A DNA stretch of 7,643 bases from Lysobacteraceae bacterium (GCA_003449515.1 DMHI01000013.1:1-7643), one strand, 5' to 3'. Shown: positions 1 to 6,559, counted from the stretch's first letter. A program made the numbers and translations. Notes: a model not told the origin generated them from the letters alone.

Positions 1-1503
1 GCCCTGCGCGCGGAGCCGCGCACCGCCGATCTGCCTTTCGTGTTCCTCACCGGGCTCGATGAGCGCGAATCCGTGCGTGCCGGCATGAACCTCGGTGCCG
101 ACGATTACCTCACCAAGCCCTTCCGCCCCACCGAGCTGCTGTCGCTGGTGCGCGCCCAGTTGCAGCGGTTCGCACGGCGCAGCGAGCAGCGCCTGCGGCT
201 CGAGGCCGAGGCCCGGCAGTTGCGTGAATTCGATTCGGTCACCGGCCTGCCCAACCGCGGCACCTTTGTCGACCGGCTTGCCCGCCACATCGATGCCGGC
301 GGCGATCCGGTGGTGGCCAGCCTCGCACTCGGCCAACTGCCCGTGCTCCGGCAGACCCTCGGGCAGGGGCCGGCCAACGAAGTGATGCGTGAGGGAGCGA
401 ACCGGCTGCTCGACAGCGCCCGATCCCGTCTCGGCGCCGACGTGGTGCTGGCGCGCTCCGGCGAGCATCGTTTCGCGCTGGCGATCGAGGGGGTCGACGA
501 GGCCGCGGTGGAAGCGATGCTGCGCGATGTGCTGGCACCGCTGGCGGAACCGATGGCCATCGATGGCCGTCGGTTGTTCTTCGACGCCTCGGTGGGGGTG
601 GCGGTGTTCCCGCGCGACGGCGACAGCGCCGAGGCGCTGCTGGACAACGCCGAGACCGCCGAGCCGGCGACCGCGCCCGGCGGCACCGTCGCGTTCTATT
701 CCGCCGAGAACAGCGCCGTCCGTGGACGCCAGGTGCGCCTGTTGCAGGACCTCCGGCTGGCGCTGGAGCGCGGCGAGTTCACCCTCGCCTACCAGCCGCA
801 GCTGGCGCTGGCGGGTGAGCGGCTGGCGGGCTTCGAGGCGCTGCTGCGCTGGCATCACCCCGAGTTCGGGCAGGTGGCGCCCAGCGAGTTCATTCCGCTT
901 GCCGAGGACTCCGGCCAGATCCTGCCGATCGGCAGTTGGGTGCTGCGCGAGTCGCTGCGCCAGCTCCGCGTCTGGCGCGCTGCCGGGCTCGGCATCGAGC
1001 GCATCGCCGTGAACCTGTCGCCACGGCAGTTCGAGGATCCCGGACTCGTCGGCGGCGTCTGGGCGGCGCTCGACGAGGCCGGCCTGCCGCAGGGCTCGCT
1101 GGAGCTCGAGATCACCGAGAGCGTGGCGTTCCACGATCCCGAGCGTGCGATCGCGCTGATGGCCAGCCTGCGCCGGCTCGGCGTGGTGCTGGCGCTCGAC
1201 GACTTCGGCACCGGCTACTCCAACCTCTCGCAGCTCAAGCGCCTGCCGGTCGATGTGATCAAGATCGACCAGCTCTTCGTCCGCCAGATCGTCCGCGATC
1301 CCGGCGACGCCGCCATCGTGCGCGCCGTGATCGCGCTGGCGCATGGCTTCGGGCTCAAGGTCGTCGCCGAGGGCGTGGAGACGCCGGCGCAGGTCATCAA
1401 GCTCGCGCAGCTCGGCTGCGATGTCTGCCAGGGCTACCACTACGGTGCGCCGATGACCGCCGCTGCGGTGCCGGCGTGGATGACCGAGCGCGGTTTCGCC
1501 TGA
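1..1503 (+). CDS. REC-GGDEF-EAL response regulator, probable c-di-GMP phosphodiesterase (5' end outside window)
   Basis: This reading frame is open from the first base, so the gene begins upstream; 500 codons are visible. Codons 1-55 are the C-terminal part of a response-regulator receiver domain: the FLTG switch threonine and the GADDYLTKPF motif with its conserved lysine are present, while the phospho-acceptor Asp must lie upstream. A charged linker (56-76) leads to a GGDEF fold opened by FDSVTGLPNR (77-86). Its signature reads GEHRF (154-158) instead of GGDEF, and the usual FLDIDxFK metal segment is absent, so cyclase activity is unlikely. The EAL domain (about 245-495) looks complete: EALLRW (279-284), N338 in NLSPRQF, E373 in EITES, DDFGTGYS with D400/D401, K421 in IKID, AEGVE (456-460) and the CQGY glutamine Q477. 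Family knowledge says these residues bind metal and c-di-GMP, so I infer a phosphorylation-controlled cytoplasmic phosphodiesterase that linearises c-di-GMP. Stop is TGA; it converges on nth with 36 bases between. Confidence 0.93.
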   Translation, partial: ALRAEPRTADLPFVFLTGLDERESVRAGMNLGADDYLTKPFRPTELLSLVRAQLQRFARRSEQRLRLEAEARQLREFDSVTGLPNRGTFVDRLARHIDAGGDPVVASLALGQLPVLRQTLGQGPANEVMREGANRLLDSARSRLGADVVLARSGEHRFALAIEGVDEAAVEAMLRDVLAPLAEPMAIDGRRLFFDASVGVAVFPRDGDSAEALLDNAETAEPATAPGGTVAFYSAENSAVRGRQVRLLQDLRLALERGEFTLAYQPQLALAGERLAGFEALLRWHHPEFGQVAPSEFIPLAEDSGQILPIGSWVLRESLRQLRVWRAAGLGIERIAVNLSPRQFEDPGLVGGVWAALDEAGLPQGSLELEITESVAFHDPERAIALMASLRRLGVVLALDDFGTGYSNLSQLKRLPVDVIKIDQLFVRQIVRDPGDAAIVRAVIALAHGFGLKVVAEGVETPAQVIKLAQLGCDVCQGYHYGAPMTAAAVPAWMTERGFA

Positions 1504-1539
1504 TGCCGGTGGGCCGGCCACGGTGGCGCGGCGAGCGCG

Positions 1540-2190
1540 CTACTGCGTCGCGTCGGTCTTGCCCTTGAAGCGGCACAGGTCGCGCACCGGGCAGGCGCCG
1601 CACAGGGGCTTGCGCGCCTTGCAGACGTAGCGGCCGTGCAGGATCAGCCAGTGGTGCGCGTCCTGCTTGAATTCGGCGGGCACCACCTTCAGCAGCTTCT
1701 GCTCGACCGCGTCGACCGTCTTGCCCGCCGCGAGGCCGCTGCGGTTCGACACCCGGAAGATGTGCGTGTCCACCGCGATCGTCGGCTCGCCGAAGGCGGT
1801 GTTCAGCACCACGTTCGCGGTCTTGCGGCCAACGCCGGGCAGGGCTTCGAGCGATGCGCGGTCGCGCGGCACCTCGCCACCATGCCGCTCGACGAGGATG
1901 CGGCAGGTGGCGATCAGGTTCGCGGCCTTCGCGTTGTACAGGCCGATGGTGTTGATATGGCCCTTCAGCTTCGCCTCGCCAAGCGCAAGGATCGCGGCGG
2001 GCGTGTTGGCGACCGGGAAGAGCCGGCGCGTGGCCTTGTTGACGCCGACATCGGTGGCCTGCGCGGAAAGCAGCACGGCGGCCAGCAGCTCGAACGGCGT
2101 CGTGTATTCGAGCTCGGTGGTCGGGTGCGGATTCAGCTCGCGCAGGCGGCGGAACAACGCGACGCGCTCGGCGGGTGTCATGGCGGGCAT
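1540..2190 (-). CDS. nth: Endonuclease III (DNA glycosylase/AP lyase)
   Basis: Base-excision repair enzyme that removes oxidised pyrimidines and cleaves the abasic site by beta-elimination. The 216-residue protein aligns with E. coli Nth (211 aa) without gaps over most of its length. The helix-hairpin-helix LPGVGRKTANVV carries the catalytic lysine (K123 here, K120 in E. coli), and VDTHIFRVSNR carries the catalytic aspartate (D141, D138 in E. coli). The C-terminus has the iron-sulphur loop C-x6-C-x2-C-x5-C (CKARKPLCGACPVRDLC). Start: an AAGGA ribosome site at 2198-2202 sits 7 bases before the ATG at 2190, which directly abuts the rnfD stop. The second ATG at 2181 is the one that aligns with the E. 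coli start, but it is 16 bases from that site. The gene is last in the rnfC-rnfD-nth unit, as in E. coli where nth ends the rsx operon, so it is probably translated by coupling. Stop is TAG. Confidence 0.96.
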   Translation of the reverse strand: MPAMTPAERVALFRRLRELNPHPTTELEYTTPFELLAAVLLSAQATDVGVNKATRRLFPVANTPAAILALGEAKLKGHINTIGLYNAKAANLIATCRILVERHGGEVPRDRASLEALPGVGRKTANVVLNTAFGEPTIAVDTHIFRVSNRSGLAAGKTVDAVEQKLLKVVPAEFKQDAHHWLILHGRYVCKARKPLCGACPVRDLCRFKGKTDATQ

Positions 2191-3081
2191 TCAATCGTCC
2201 TTGACGACATCGCTCGCGGGCCCGTGCGGCGCATCGCCGCGTCGGCGTTCGCCGAGCCAGCGCGGCCGCAACCGGCGGTCGATCAGCGGCGCGGCGGCGT
2301 TCATCAGCAGCACCGCGAAAGCGAGGGCGCCGGGATCGTCAGCCCAGCGCCGGATCGCCAGCATCAGCAGGGCCACGCCGGCACCGAAGACCAGCCGGCC
2401 ACGCGGCGTCGAGCAGCCGGAAACCGGATCGGTGGCGATGAAGAACGCCGCCATCACCAGTGCGCCCGAGAGCAGGTGCGCCACTGGACTCGGGTGGCTT
2501 CCGGGGTCGTGCAGCCAGAACGGCAGACCGAGCAGCAGCGTGGTGCCCAGCACCGCCACCGGCGTCTGCCACGCGATCACCCGCGCCCTGAGCAGCAGGA
2601 TGCCGCCGAGCGCATAGGCCGCAACCACCCACGCCTCTGCCGCGACGATCCCGCGCGCGAACTCGGCGGGGAAGGCGATCACCACCACCGCCACGCCCAC
2701 CATCGCCGGATTGAAACGGTTGTGGCCGAGCCCGCCGAACAGGTGCTTGGCCACGACAATGGCCGAGGCCACGCCGGCCGCGTTCATCCACCACGGCGCG
2801 GTGGGCGGCAGCAGGAGCGCGAACAGCACCGCCGTCAGCGGGGCGGAGAGATCGGTGAGCGCGGGCTTCAAGGCCGCGCCGCGCAGCCTCAGCATGATCG
2901 CCTCGAACGCCATCGCCAGCGTCACCGCCAAGGCGATCTGCCACAGCACGCCCGGGCCGGACAACAGCGTCGTCGCCGCGATGCCCGGCAGCAGGGCCAG
3001 CAGCACCCGCGCCATGGTGGCCTGCGGCGCGCGCGCGAGATGGATCGACGGCACACCCGGATCGCGGAAGGTGCGGGTCAC
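2191..3081 (-). CDS. rnfD: RnfD/RsxD-family electron transport complex membrane subunit, internally shortened
   Basis: Polytopic inner-membrane subunit of the Rnf/Rsx redox complex (NqrB/RnfD family), 296 aa with roughly nine or ten hydrophobic segments from residue 24 to 268 and a hydrophilic tail. Family landmarks are clear: DLSAPLTAVLFALLLPPTAPWWM (77-99), AKHLFGGLGHNRFNPAMVG (111-129), LLSGALVMAAFFIATDPVSG (203-222) and the closing AFAVLLMNAAAPLIDRRLRPR. E. coli RsxD is 352 aa. After FPAEFARG (137-144) this protein jumps directly to the equivalent of the next transmembrane helix (AEAWVVAAYALGG), skipping about 70 residues that in E. coli include the covalent-FMN threonine Thr187 (DGISQATPLD). 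So the usual flavin site appears absent. GTG start overlapping the rnfC stop (GTGA), with a GGAG ribosome site at 3088-3091, six bases upstream. It may still be a membrane partner of RnfC, but classical electron transfer through RnfD-FMN is doubtful. The family call is firm; the function is uncertain. Confidence 0.9.
   Translation of the reverse strand: MTRTFRDPGVPSIHLARAPQATMARVLLALLPGIAATTLLSGPGVLWQIALAVTLAMAFEAIMLRLRGAALKPALTDLSAPLTAVLFALLLPPTAPWWMNAAGVASAIVVAKHLFGGLGHNRFNPAMVGVAVVVIAFPAEFARGIVAAEAWVVAAYALGGILLLRARVIAWQTPVAVLGTTLLLGLPFWLHDPGSHPSPVAHLLSGALVMAAFFIATDPVSGCSTPRGRLVFGAGVALLMLAIRRWADDPGALAFAVLLMNAAAPLIDRRLRPRWLGERRRGDAPHGPASDVVKDD
2198..2202 (-). promoter_or_regulatory. Ribosome binding site deciding the nth start
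   Basis: AAGGA inside the end of rnfD, 7 bases before ATG 2190. It favours that start over ATG 2181, which matches the E. coli N-terminus but is 16 bases away. Confidence 0.6.
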
Positions 3082-4700
3082 GGGGCGCTCCGGTCATTGT
3101 CGCCGGCGTCGCGCGGTGGCGTCGCATCCGTCGGCGTCGCGCCGCCCTCGCGCTTCGCCCGCGCCTTCGCCAGCGCCGCCGCCGCTGCGCCCGACACGCG
3201 CTTCATCCGCTGCGCTTGCGACGTTGCCGCCGCCTCGGCCTCGCGTTGCAGGCGTTCGATGCGCCGCTCGAAACGCTGCCTCGCCGCATCGGCCTTCCAG
3301 CGCCGGTACGCCGCGCGCCACGCCGCCTCGCGCGCCACGCGGAACCCCGCAGTGAGCGGAATCGCGCTCGGGCATACCGCATCGCAGGCGCCGCATTCGA
3401 TACAGGCGATAAGGCCCAGGGCGTCCGCGCCGGCGGCGTCGCCGGCTTGAAGTCGCGCGTGGATCAGTTGCGGCTGCAGCCGCGATGGGCAGACAGTCGC
3501 GCAGTCACCGCAGCGGATGCAGGGCAGGGCCGTGCGCGCCACCGGCGCCCGCCACACCGTGGCGGCGATGGTGGTCTTGCCGATCGCCACGCCGTCGTCC
3601 GGCAGCGCCACGCCCATCATCGGGCCGCCGGCGCGCAGTACCGCCGCGTCATCGCGCCAGCCGCCCAGCGCCTCTCCCAGCGCGGCCATCGGTGTACCGA
3701 TCGCCACCTCGAAGGTCGCCGTTGCATCGATGCCATCGCCGCCCACGGTGACGAGGCGTGACACCAGCGGCTCACCGCGCACCACGGCGCGCCAGGCGGC
3801 GAATGCCGTGCCGACGTTGTGCACCAGCACACCGATATCGCGCGGCAGTCCGTTGTCGGGCACCTCCTCGCCGGTGATCGCGTGGATGAGCGGGCGTTCG
3901 CCGCCGATCGGGTAGCGATCCGGCAGCAGCGCCAGCGCCGGTGCCGGCGTGCCCAGGCCGGGCCGCGCATCGGCATCGCCGCGGGTGTGCGCGCCGGTAT
4001 TGGCTTCGGCATCGAGCATGGCCTGCAGCGTCGCGGCCAGGTGCGGCTTGATCGCCAGCACGATGCGGGTTGCGCCGCAGAGCCGCGCCAGCAGCCGTCC
4101 ACCAGCGATCACCTCGGCCGCGCGCTCGCGCAACAGGGCGTCGTCGCAGGCGACGACCGGTTCGCACTCGGCGCCATTGAGGATCAGCAGGCGGCACCCG
4201 GCCGCGAGCTTCTCCGCACTCGGGACGCCGACGCCGCCAAGCCCCACCACGCCGGCATCGGCGATCCGACGCCGCAGCGCCTCCACCGGAGCCGTGCGCC
4301 CATCCAGGGGCGGGAACGCGGTGCTCGCCTCGTCTTTGCCATCGCCTTCGGCTGCGAGTGTTCCGCGCGCCCATGCGTCGCGCTCGGTCGCATCGACATC
4401 GATCACCACATGCAGCGCCTGCGGCGTTCCCGGCAGCGCCACCGGGCCGGGTTCGATCGCCACCACCACGCCCGCCGCCGGCGCATGCACATCGGCCCCG
4501 GGGGTGTTGTCGGGCACGCGGCCGATGCGCTGCCAGCGCGCCACGCGCTCACCAATGGCCACGCAGGGCTCGCAGGCGGCACCGGCGTGCTGCAGCAGCG
4601 GCACGCGCAGCCGTGGCGGCAGCGGCAGACGGCGCACACCGTCGGGGGCCGGCTTCATCGCCGGCAGCACGAGGCCGCCGAAAAAGCGCCGCAGGATCAT
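3078..4700 (-). CDS. rnfC: RnfC/RsxC-family electron transport complex iron-sulphur subunit
   Basis: Peripheral subunit of the Rnf/Rsx complex that in classical systems exchanges electrons with NAD(H) through FMN and two 4Fe-4S clusters. Residues are counted from the ATG at 4700 (540 aa). An N-terminal barrel-sandwich-like region (FFGGLVLPAMK onward) is followed by the NuoF-like nucleotide/FMN domain, with GLGGVGVPSAEKL (153-165), LNGAECEP (174-181), DRYPIGGE, DIGVLVHNVGTAFAAWRAV and RAGGPMMGVALP. Two cluster motifs follow: CIRCGDCATVCP (394-405) and CIECGACDAVCP (433-444). The tail from about 455 is Arg/Ala-rich and probably helical; it is shorter than the repeat-rich tail of E. coli RsxC (740 aa). 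The loop read as GLGGAGFPTG in typical members is GLGGVGVPSA here. Start: the G-rich GAGGGGG (4709-4715) is 8 bases before ATG 4700 but only 2 before an alternative GTG at 4706, which would add two residues. First gene of the coupled rnfC-rnfD-nth unit; no rnfA, B, G or E nearby. Confidence 0.92.
   Translation of the reverse strand: MILRRFFGGLVLPAMKPAPDGVRRLPLPPRLRVPLLQHAGAACEPCVAIGERVARWQRIGRVPDNTPGADVHAPAAGVVVAIEPGPVALPGTPQALHVVIDVDATERDAWARGTLAAEGDGKDEASTAFPPLDGRTAPVEALRRRIADAGVVGLGGVGVPSAEKLAAGCRLLILNGAECEPVVACDDALLRERAAEVIAGGRLLARLCGATRIVLAIKPHLAATLQAMLDAEANTGAHTRGDADARPGLGTPAPALALLPDRYPIGGERPLIHAITGEEVPDNGLPRDIGVLVHNVGTAFAAWRAVVRGEPLVSRLVTVGGDGIDATATFEVAIGTPMAALGEALGGWRDDAAVLRAGGPMMGVALPDDGVAIGKTTIAATVWRAPVARTALPCIRCGDCATVCPSRLQPQLIHARLQAGDAAGADALGLIACIECGACDAVCPSAIPLTAGFRVAREAAWRAAYRRWKADAARQRFERRIERLQREAEAAATSQAQRMKRVSGAAAAALAKARAKREGGATPTDATPPRDAGDNDRSAP
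3088..3091 (-). promoter_or_regulatory. Ribosome binding site for the GTG start of rnfD
   Basis: GGAG on the minus strand, inside the end of rnfC, 6 bases before the GTG whose last bases form the rnfC TGA stop (GTGA overlap). It supports translational coupling and the use of GTG. Confidence 0.6.
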
Positions 4701-4708
4701 CGCCACGA

Positions 4709-4715
4709 CCCCCTC
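4709..4715 (-). promoter_or_regulatory. G-rich ribosome binding site before rnfC
   Basis: GAGGGGG on the minus strand, 8 bases from ATG 4700 and only 2 bases from GTG 4706; this spacing is why the ATG was chosen. No convincing promoter is seen in the ~80 bases between the crotonase stop and this site. Confidence 0.5.
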
Positions 4716-4781
4716 ACCCTTCGCCCCCGGCGGCGGCGTCGCCCCATCGCCTGCAGGCCGATCATGCGCCGGCGCGCCCGC

Positions 4782-5564
4782 TCAACGCCCGCTGAAGATC
4801 GGCTTGCGCTTGCCAAGGAAGGCAGCGGTGCCTTCCTTCATGTCCTCGGTGGAGAACGCGATGGCGAAGCCCTGCGTTTCGTAGTCGAGGCCGATGTCGA
4901 GCGGCGCCTCGCCGCCGATCAGCACCGCGTCGAGGATGCCGCGCAGGGCCTGTGGCGCGGCGTTGGCGAGTTGTTCGGCCACGGCGAAGCTGGCGGCTTC
5001 GAGTTCCGCCGCCGCCACCACGCGGTTGACGATGCCGAGCTGGAACGCGCGCTCGGCGCTGATCGGTGCCCCCAGCAGACAGAGCTCGAGCGTCGCCGCA
5101 CGGCCGGCCAGGCGCAGCAGGCGCTGCGTGCCGCCAAAGCCCGGGATCAGGCCAAGGTTGATCTCGGGCTGGCCGATCTTGGCGCTGTCGGCGGCGATGC
5201 GCAGGTGGCAGGCCATCGCCAGCTCGAGTCCGCCGCCCAGGGCGAACCCGTTCAACATGCCGACCACCGGCTTGCCGAGGCGCTCGATGCGGGTCATCAG
5301 CGCCTGCCCGTGGCGCGAGAAATCGCGCGACTGCACCGGGCTCAGGCCATTCATCTCGGCGATGTCGGCACCGGCGACGAAGGCCTTGGGCCCCGCACCG
5401 GTCAGCACCACCGCGCGCACGCCCTCGTCGGCTGCCGCGGCGGCGAAGGCCGCGTGCAGCTCGGTCAGGGTCGCGTGGTTCAGCGCATTGAGCTTGTCGG
5501 GGCGGTTGACGGTGATGACGCGGACGGCGCCGCGATCGTCGGTTAGCAGGGTGTCAAAGCTCAT
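4782..5564 (-). CDS. Enoyl-CoA hydratase/isomerase (crotonase) family protein
   Basis: Crotonase-fold enzyme of 260 aa, the normal length for a soluble enoyl-CoA hydratase, which adds water across trans-2-enoyl-CoA in fatty-acid oxidation or related CoA pathways. The oxyanion-hole segments are FVAGADIAEM (62-71) and NGFALGGGLELAMA (105-118). Both glutamates that act in rat crotonase (Glu144, Glu164) have counterparts at the same 20-residue spacing: E114 in GGGLEL and E134 in GQPEINLGLIPGFGGTQRL. This supports real hydratase activity rather than a diverged isomerase or dehalogenase, though the exact acyl-CoA substrate cannot be read from sequence. A strong GGAGGAG ribosome site (5573-5579) lies 8 bases before the ATG. 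Stop TGA, then about 80 bases to rnfC on the same strand, so co-transcription with the Rnf genes is possible but not shown. It is divergent from the FKBP gene. A paaF/fadB-like symbol would be a guess, so none is given. Confidence 0.93.
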   Translation of the reverse strand: MSFDTLLTDDRGAVRVITVNRPDKLNALNHATLTELHAAFAAAAADEGVRAVVLTGAGPKAFVAGADIAEMNGLSPVQSRDFSRHGQALMTRIERLGKPVVGMLNGFALGGGLELAMACHLRIAADSAKIGQPEINLGLIPGFGGTQRLLRLAGRAATLELCLLGAPISAERAFQLGIVNRVVAAAELEAASFAVAEQLANAAPQALRGILDAVLIGGEAPLDIGLDYETQGFAIAFSTEDMKEGTAAFLGKRKPIFSGR

Positions 5565-5572
5565 GCGTGTGG

Positions 5573-5579
5573 CTCCTCC
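5573..5579 (-). promoter_or_regulatory. Strong ribosome binding site of the crotonase gene
   Basis: GGAGGAG on the minus strand, 8 bases before the ATG at 5564. It is the best Shine-Dalgarno match in the window and fixes this start. Confidence 0.8.
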
Positions 5580-5615
5580 GGTGCGGCTGTTGACGCGCTT
5601 TGCCCGGAATGTCAG

Positions 5616-5668
5616 TGGCGATTCAGGGGTTCGGCCGGTATTCTACGTCGCCCTCGAGGCCGCCCAAC
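5616..5668. promoter_or_regulatory. Candidate divergent promoter region between crotonase and FKBP genes
   Basis: The divergent genes leave 135 bases (5565-5699). On the plus strand TATTCT (5639-5644) could be a -10 box for the FKBP gene, with a poor -35 (TGGCGA at 5616-5621, 17-base spacing). On the minus strand TAGAAT (5645-5640) resembles a -10 box for the crotonase, with TTGGGC (5667-5662) at 16 bases. The two -10 candidates overlap. Both are matched by eye only, and the -35 boxes are weak. Confidence 0.3.
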
Positions 5669-5689
5669 GGCTTCGATTCTTTTCATGCC

Positions 5690-5694
5690 GGAGA
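5690..5694 (+). promoter_or_regulatory. Ribosome binding site deciding the FKBP start
   Basis: GGAGA, 5 bases before ATG 5700. It lies inside the reading frame of the alternative upstream ATG 5685, and so favours 5700, which also gives the better signal peptide. Confidence 0.65.
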
Positions 5695-5699
5695 CTTTG

Positions 5700-6443
5700 A
5701 TGATCGTGCGCGTCCTCGCCGTTGCCCTTGCCGCCGCCGTTGCGACCGCCGCGGTCGCCCAGGCTCCCGCCCCAACCGCGCCGCCGCGCCCCCAGGCCGC
5801 GCCGCCGGCAGCGCAGCCGCTGCCGCAGCCCGACAAGAACACCCTGAGCTACGCGCTCGGTTACGACGCTGGCCTGTCGATCGTCAACGCCAAGGCCGAT
5901 GTCGATATGAACCAGGTCATCCGCGGCCTGCAGGACGCCTACAACAAGCGCCAGGCGGCCTTCCCGGAAGAGAACATGGCCCGCGCGGTGGCTTGGCTGC
6001 AGCAGAAGCTGCAGGCCGAGGCCCGCGCCCAGTTCGAGACCGCCGCCCGCGAGAACAAGGCCAAGTCCGACGCCTTCCTCGCCGCCAACCGCGCCAAGGC
6101 CGGTGTCACCGTGCTGCCCTCGGGCATCCAGTACCGCATCATCGACGCCGGCACCGGCGCCAAGCCCACCGCCAACAGCGAGGTGCAGATGCACTTCCGC
6201 TACTCGCTGCACACCGGGCAGGAGCTGGCCAACACCTATGCCGCGCCGAACGCGCAGCCGGCCACCTTCCGCGTCAACCAGTTCCCGCTCACCGGCATCC
6301 GCGAAGTGCTGCCCTTGATGGGCGTGGGCGCGCGCTGGGAGATCTTCCTGCCGGCCGACAAGGCCTTCGGCAACGACCCGCGTTCGCCGGTCGGCCCGGG
6401 CCAGGCCCTGGTGTTCGACCTCAAGCTGGTCAGCGTCAGGTAA
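5700..6443 (+). CDS. Secreted FKBP-type (Mip/FkpA-like) protein with degenerate active site
   Basis: Periplasmic FKBP-family protein of 247 aa. Residues 1-20 form a signal peptide (hydrophobic Ala/Val/Leu core ending AVA before Gln21), with a predicted signal-peptidase-I cut after Ala20 and no lipobox cysteine. A Pro/Ala-rich linker (21-45) follows. Residues 46-135 match the helical FKBP_N dimerisation domain (LSYALGYDAGLS, then a long charged helix 90-130). Residues 136-247 are the FKBP_C domain (VLPSGIQYRIIDAGTG to the C-terminus). Family members are peptidyl-prolyl isomerases or chaperones for exported proteins. Compared with FKBP12/Mip, however, the active-site aromatic and Asp positions look changed: FDS reads LAN, the VIPGW stretch reads FPLTGI, and AYG reads AFG. 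Start: GGAGA (5690-5694) is 5 bases before ATG 5700, and starting there gives a clean signal peptide; an upstream ATG at 5685 would put five extra residues in front and lacks a ribosome site. A hairpin follows the TAA stop. Confidence 0.9.
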   Translation: MIVRVLAVALAAAVATAAVAQAPAPTAPPRPQAAPPAAQPLPQPDKNTLSYALGYDAGLSIVNAKADVDMNQVIRGLQDAYNKRQAAFPEENMARAVAWLQQKLQAEARAQFETAARENKAKSDAFLAANRAKAGVTVLPSGIQYRIIDAGTGAKPTANSEVQMHFRYSLHTGQELANTYAAPNAQPATFRVNQFPLTGIREVLPLMGVGARWEIFLPADKAFGNDPRSPVGPGQALVFDLKLVSVR

Positions 6444-6465
6444 GGCGGCGCTTGCGGTACGTCGG

Positions 6466-6500
6466 CAGGGCGTCGCTGTGGCGGCGCCCTGTGCGTTTCT
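6466..6500 (+). terminator. Hairpin after the FKBP gene, probable terminator
   Basis: CAGGGCGTCGC (6466-6476) pairs with GCGGCGCCCTG (6481-6491) over 11 base pairs with one T-G pair and a TGTG loop. It begins 22 bases after the FKBP stop. The following TGCGTTTCT is only weakly T-rich, so it may be an imperfect intrinsic terminator or an RNA-stabilising stem. It separates the FKBP gene from the DUF1289-Nudix pair. Confidence 0.5.
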
Positions 6501-6559
6501 GGTGGGCCGGGTCAGGCCTTGCCGGCGTCCCGCAGGGCTCACCCGCGACACGCCGTGCC

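Noticed and set aside
1526..1540. Possible terminator hairpin GCGCG-gcgag-CGCGC between the convergent c-di-GMP and nth genes
   Set aside because: Only a 5-bp stem with no T-tract on either side; such stems are common by chance in DNA this GC-rich.
1636..3450. A 604-codon open frame on the plus strand opposite nth, rnfD and rnfC
   Set aside because: It is antisense to three clearly recognised genes, its translation is Arg/His/Gln-rich without domains, and long antisense frames are expected at this GC content.
3819..5546. A 575-codon open frame on the plus strand opposite rnfC and the crotonase
   Set aside because: Low-complexity Arg/Gln/His-rich translation, crossing two real genes and the gap between them; a GC-driven shadow.
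5590..5595. TTGACG as a -35 box for the FKBP gene
   Set aside because: No -10-like hexamer at 16-18 bases downstream (CAGTGG at 17), so the match is unsupported.
5600..6559. Long plus-strand frame that ends in the DUF1289 protein, suggesting a larger fusion
   Set aside because: Its upstream part overlaps the FKBP gene in another frame and has no domain character; only the last 59 residues from ATG 6560 match a family.
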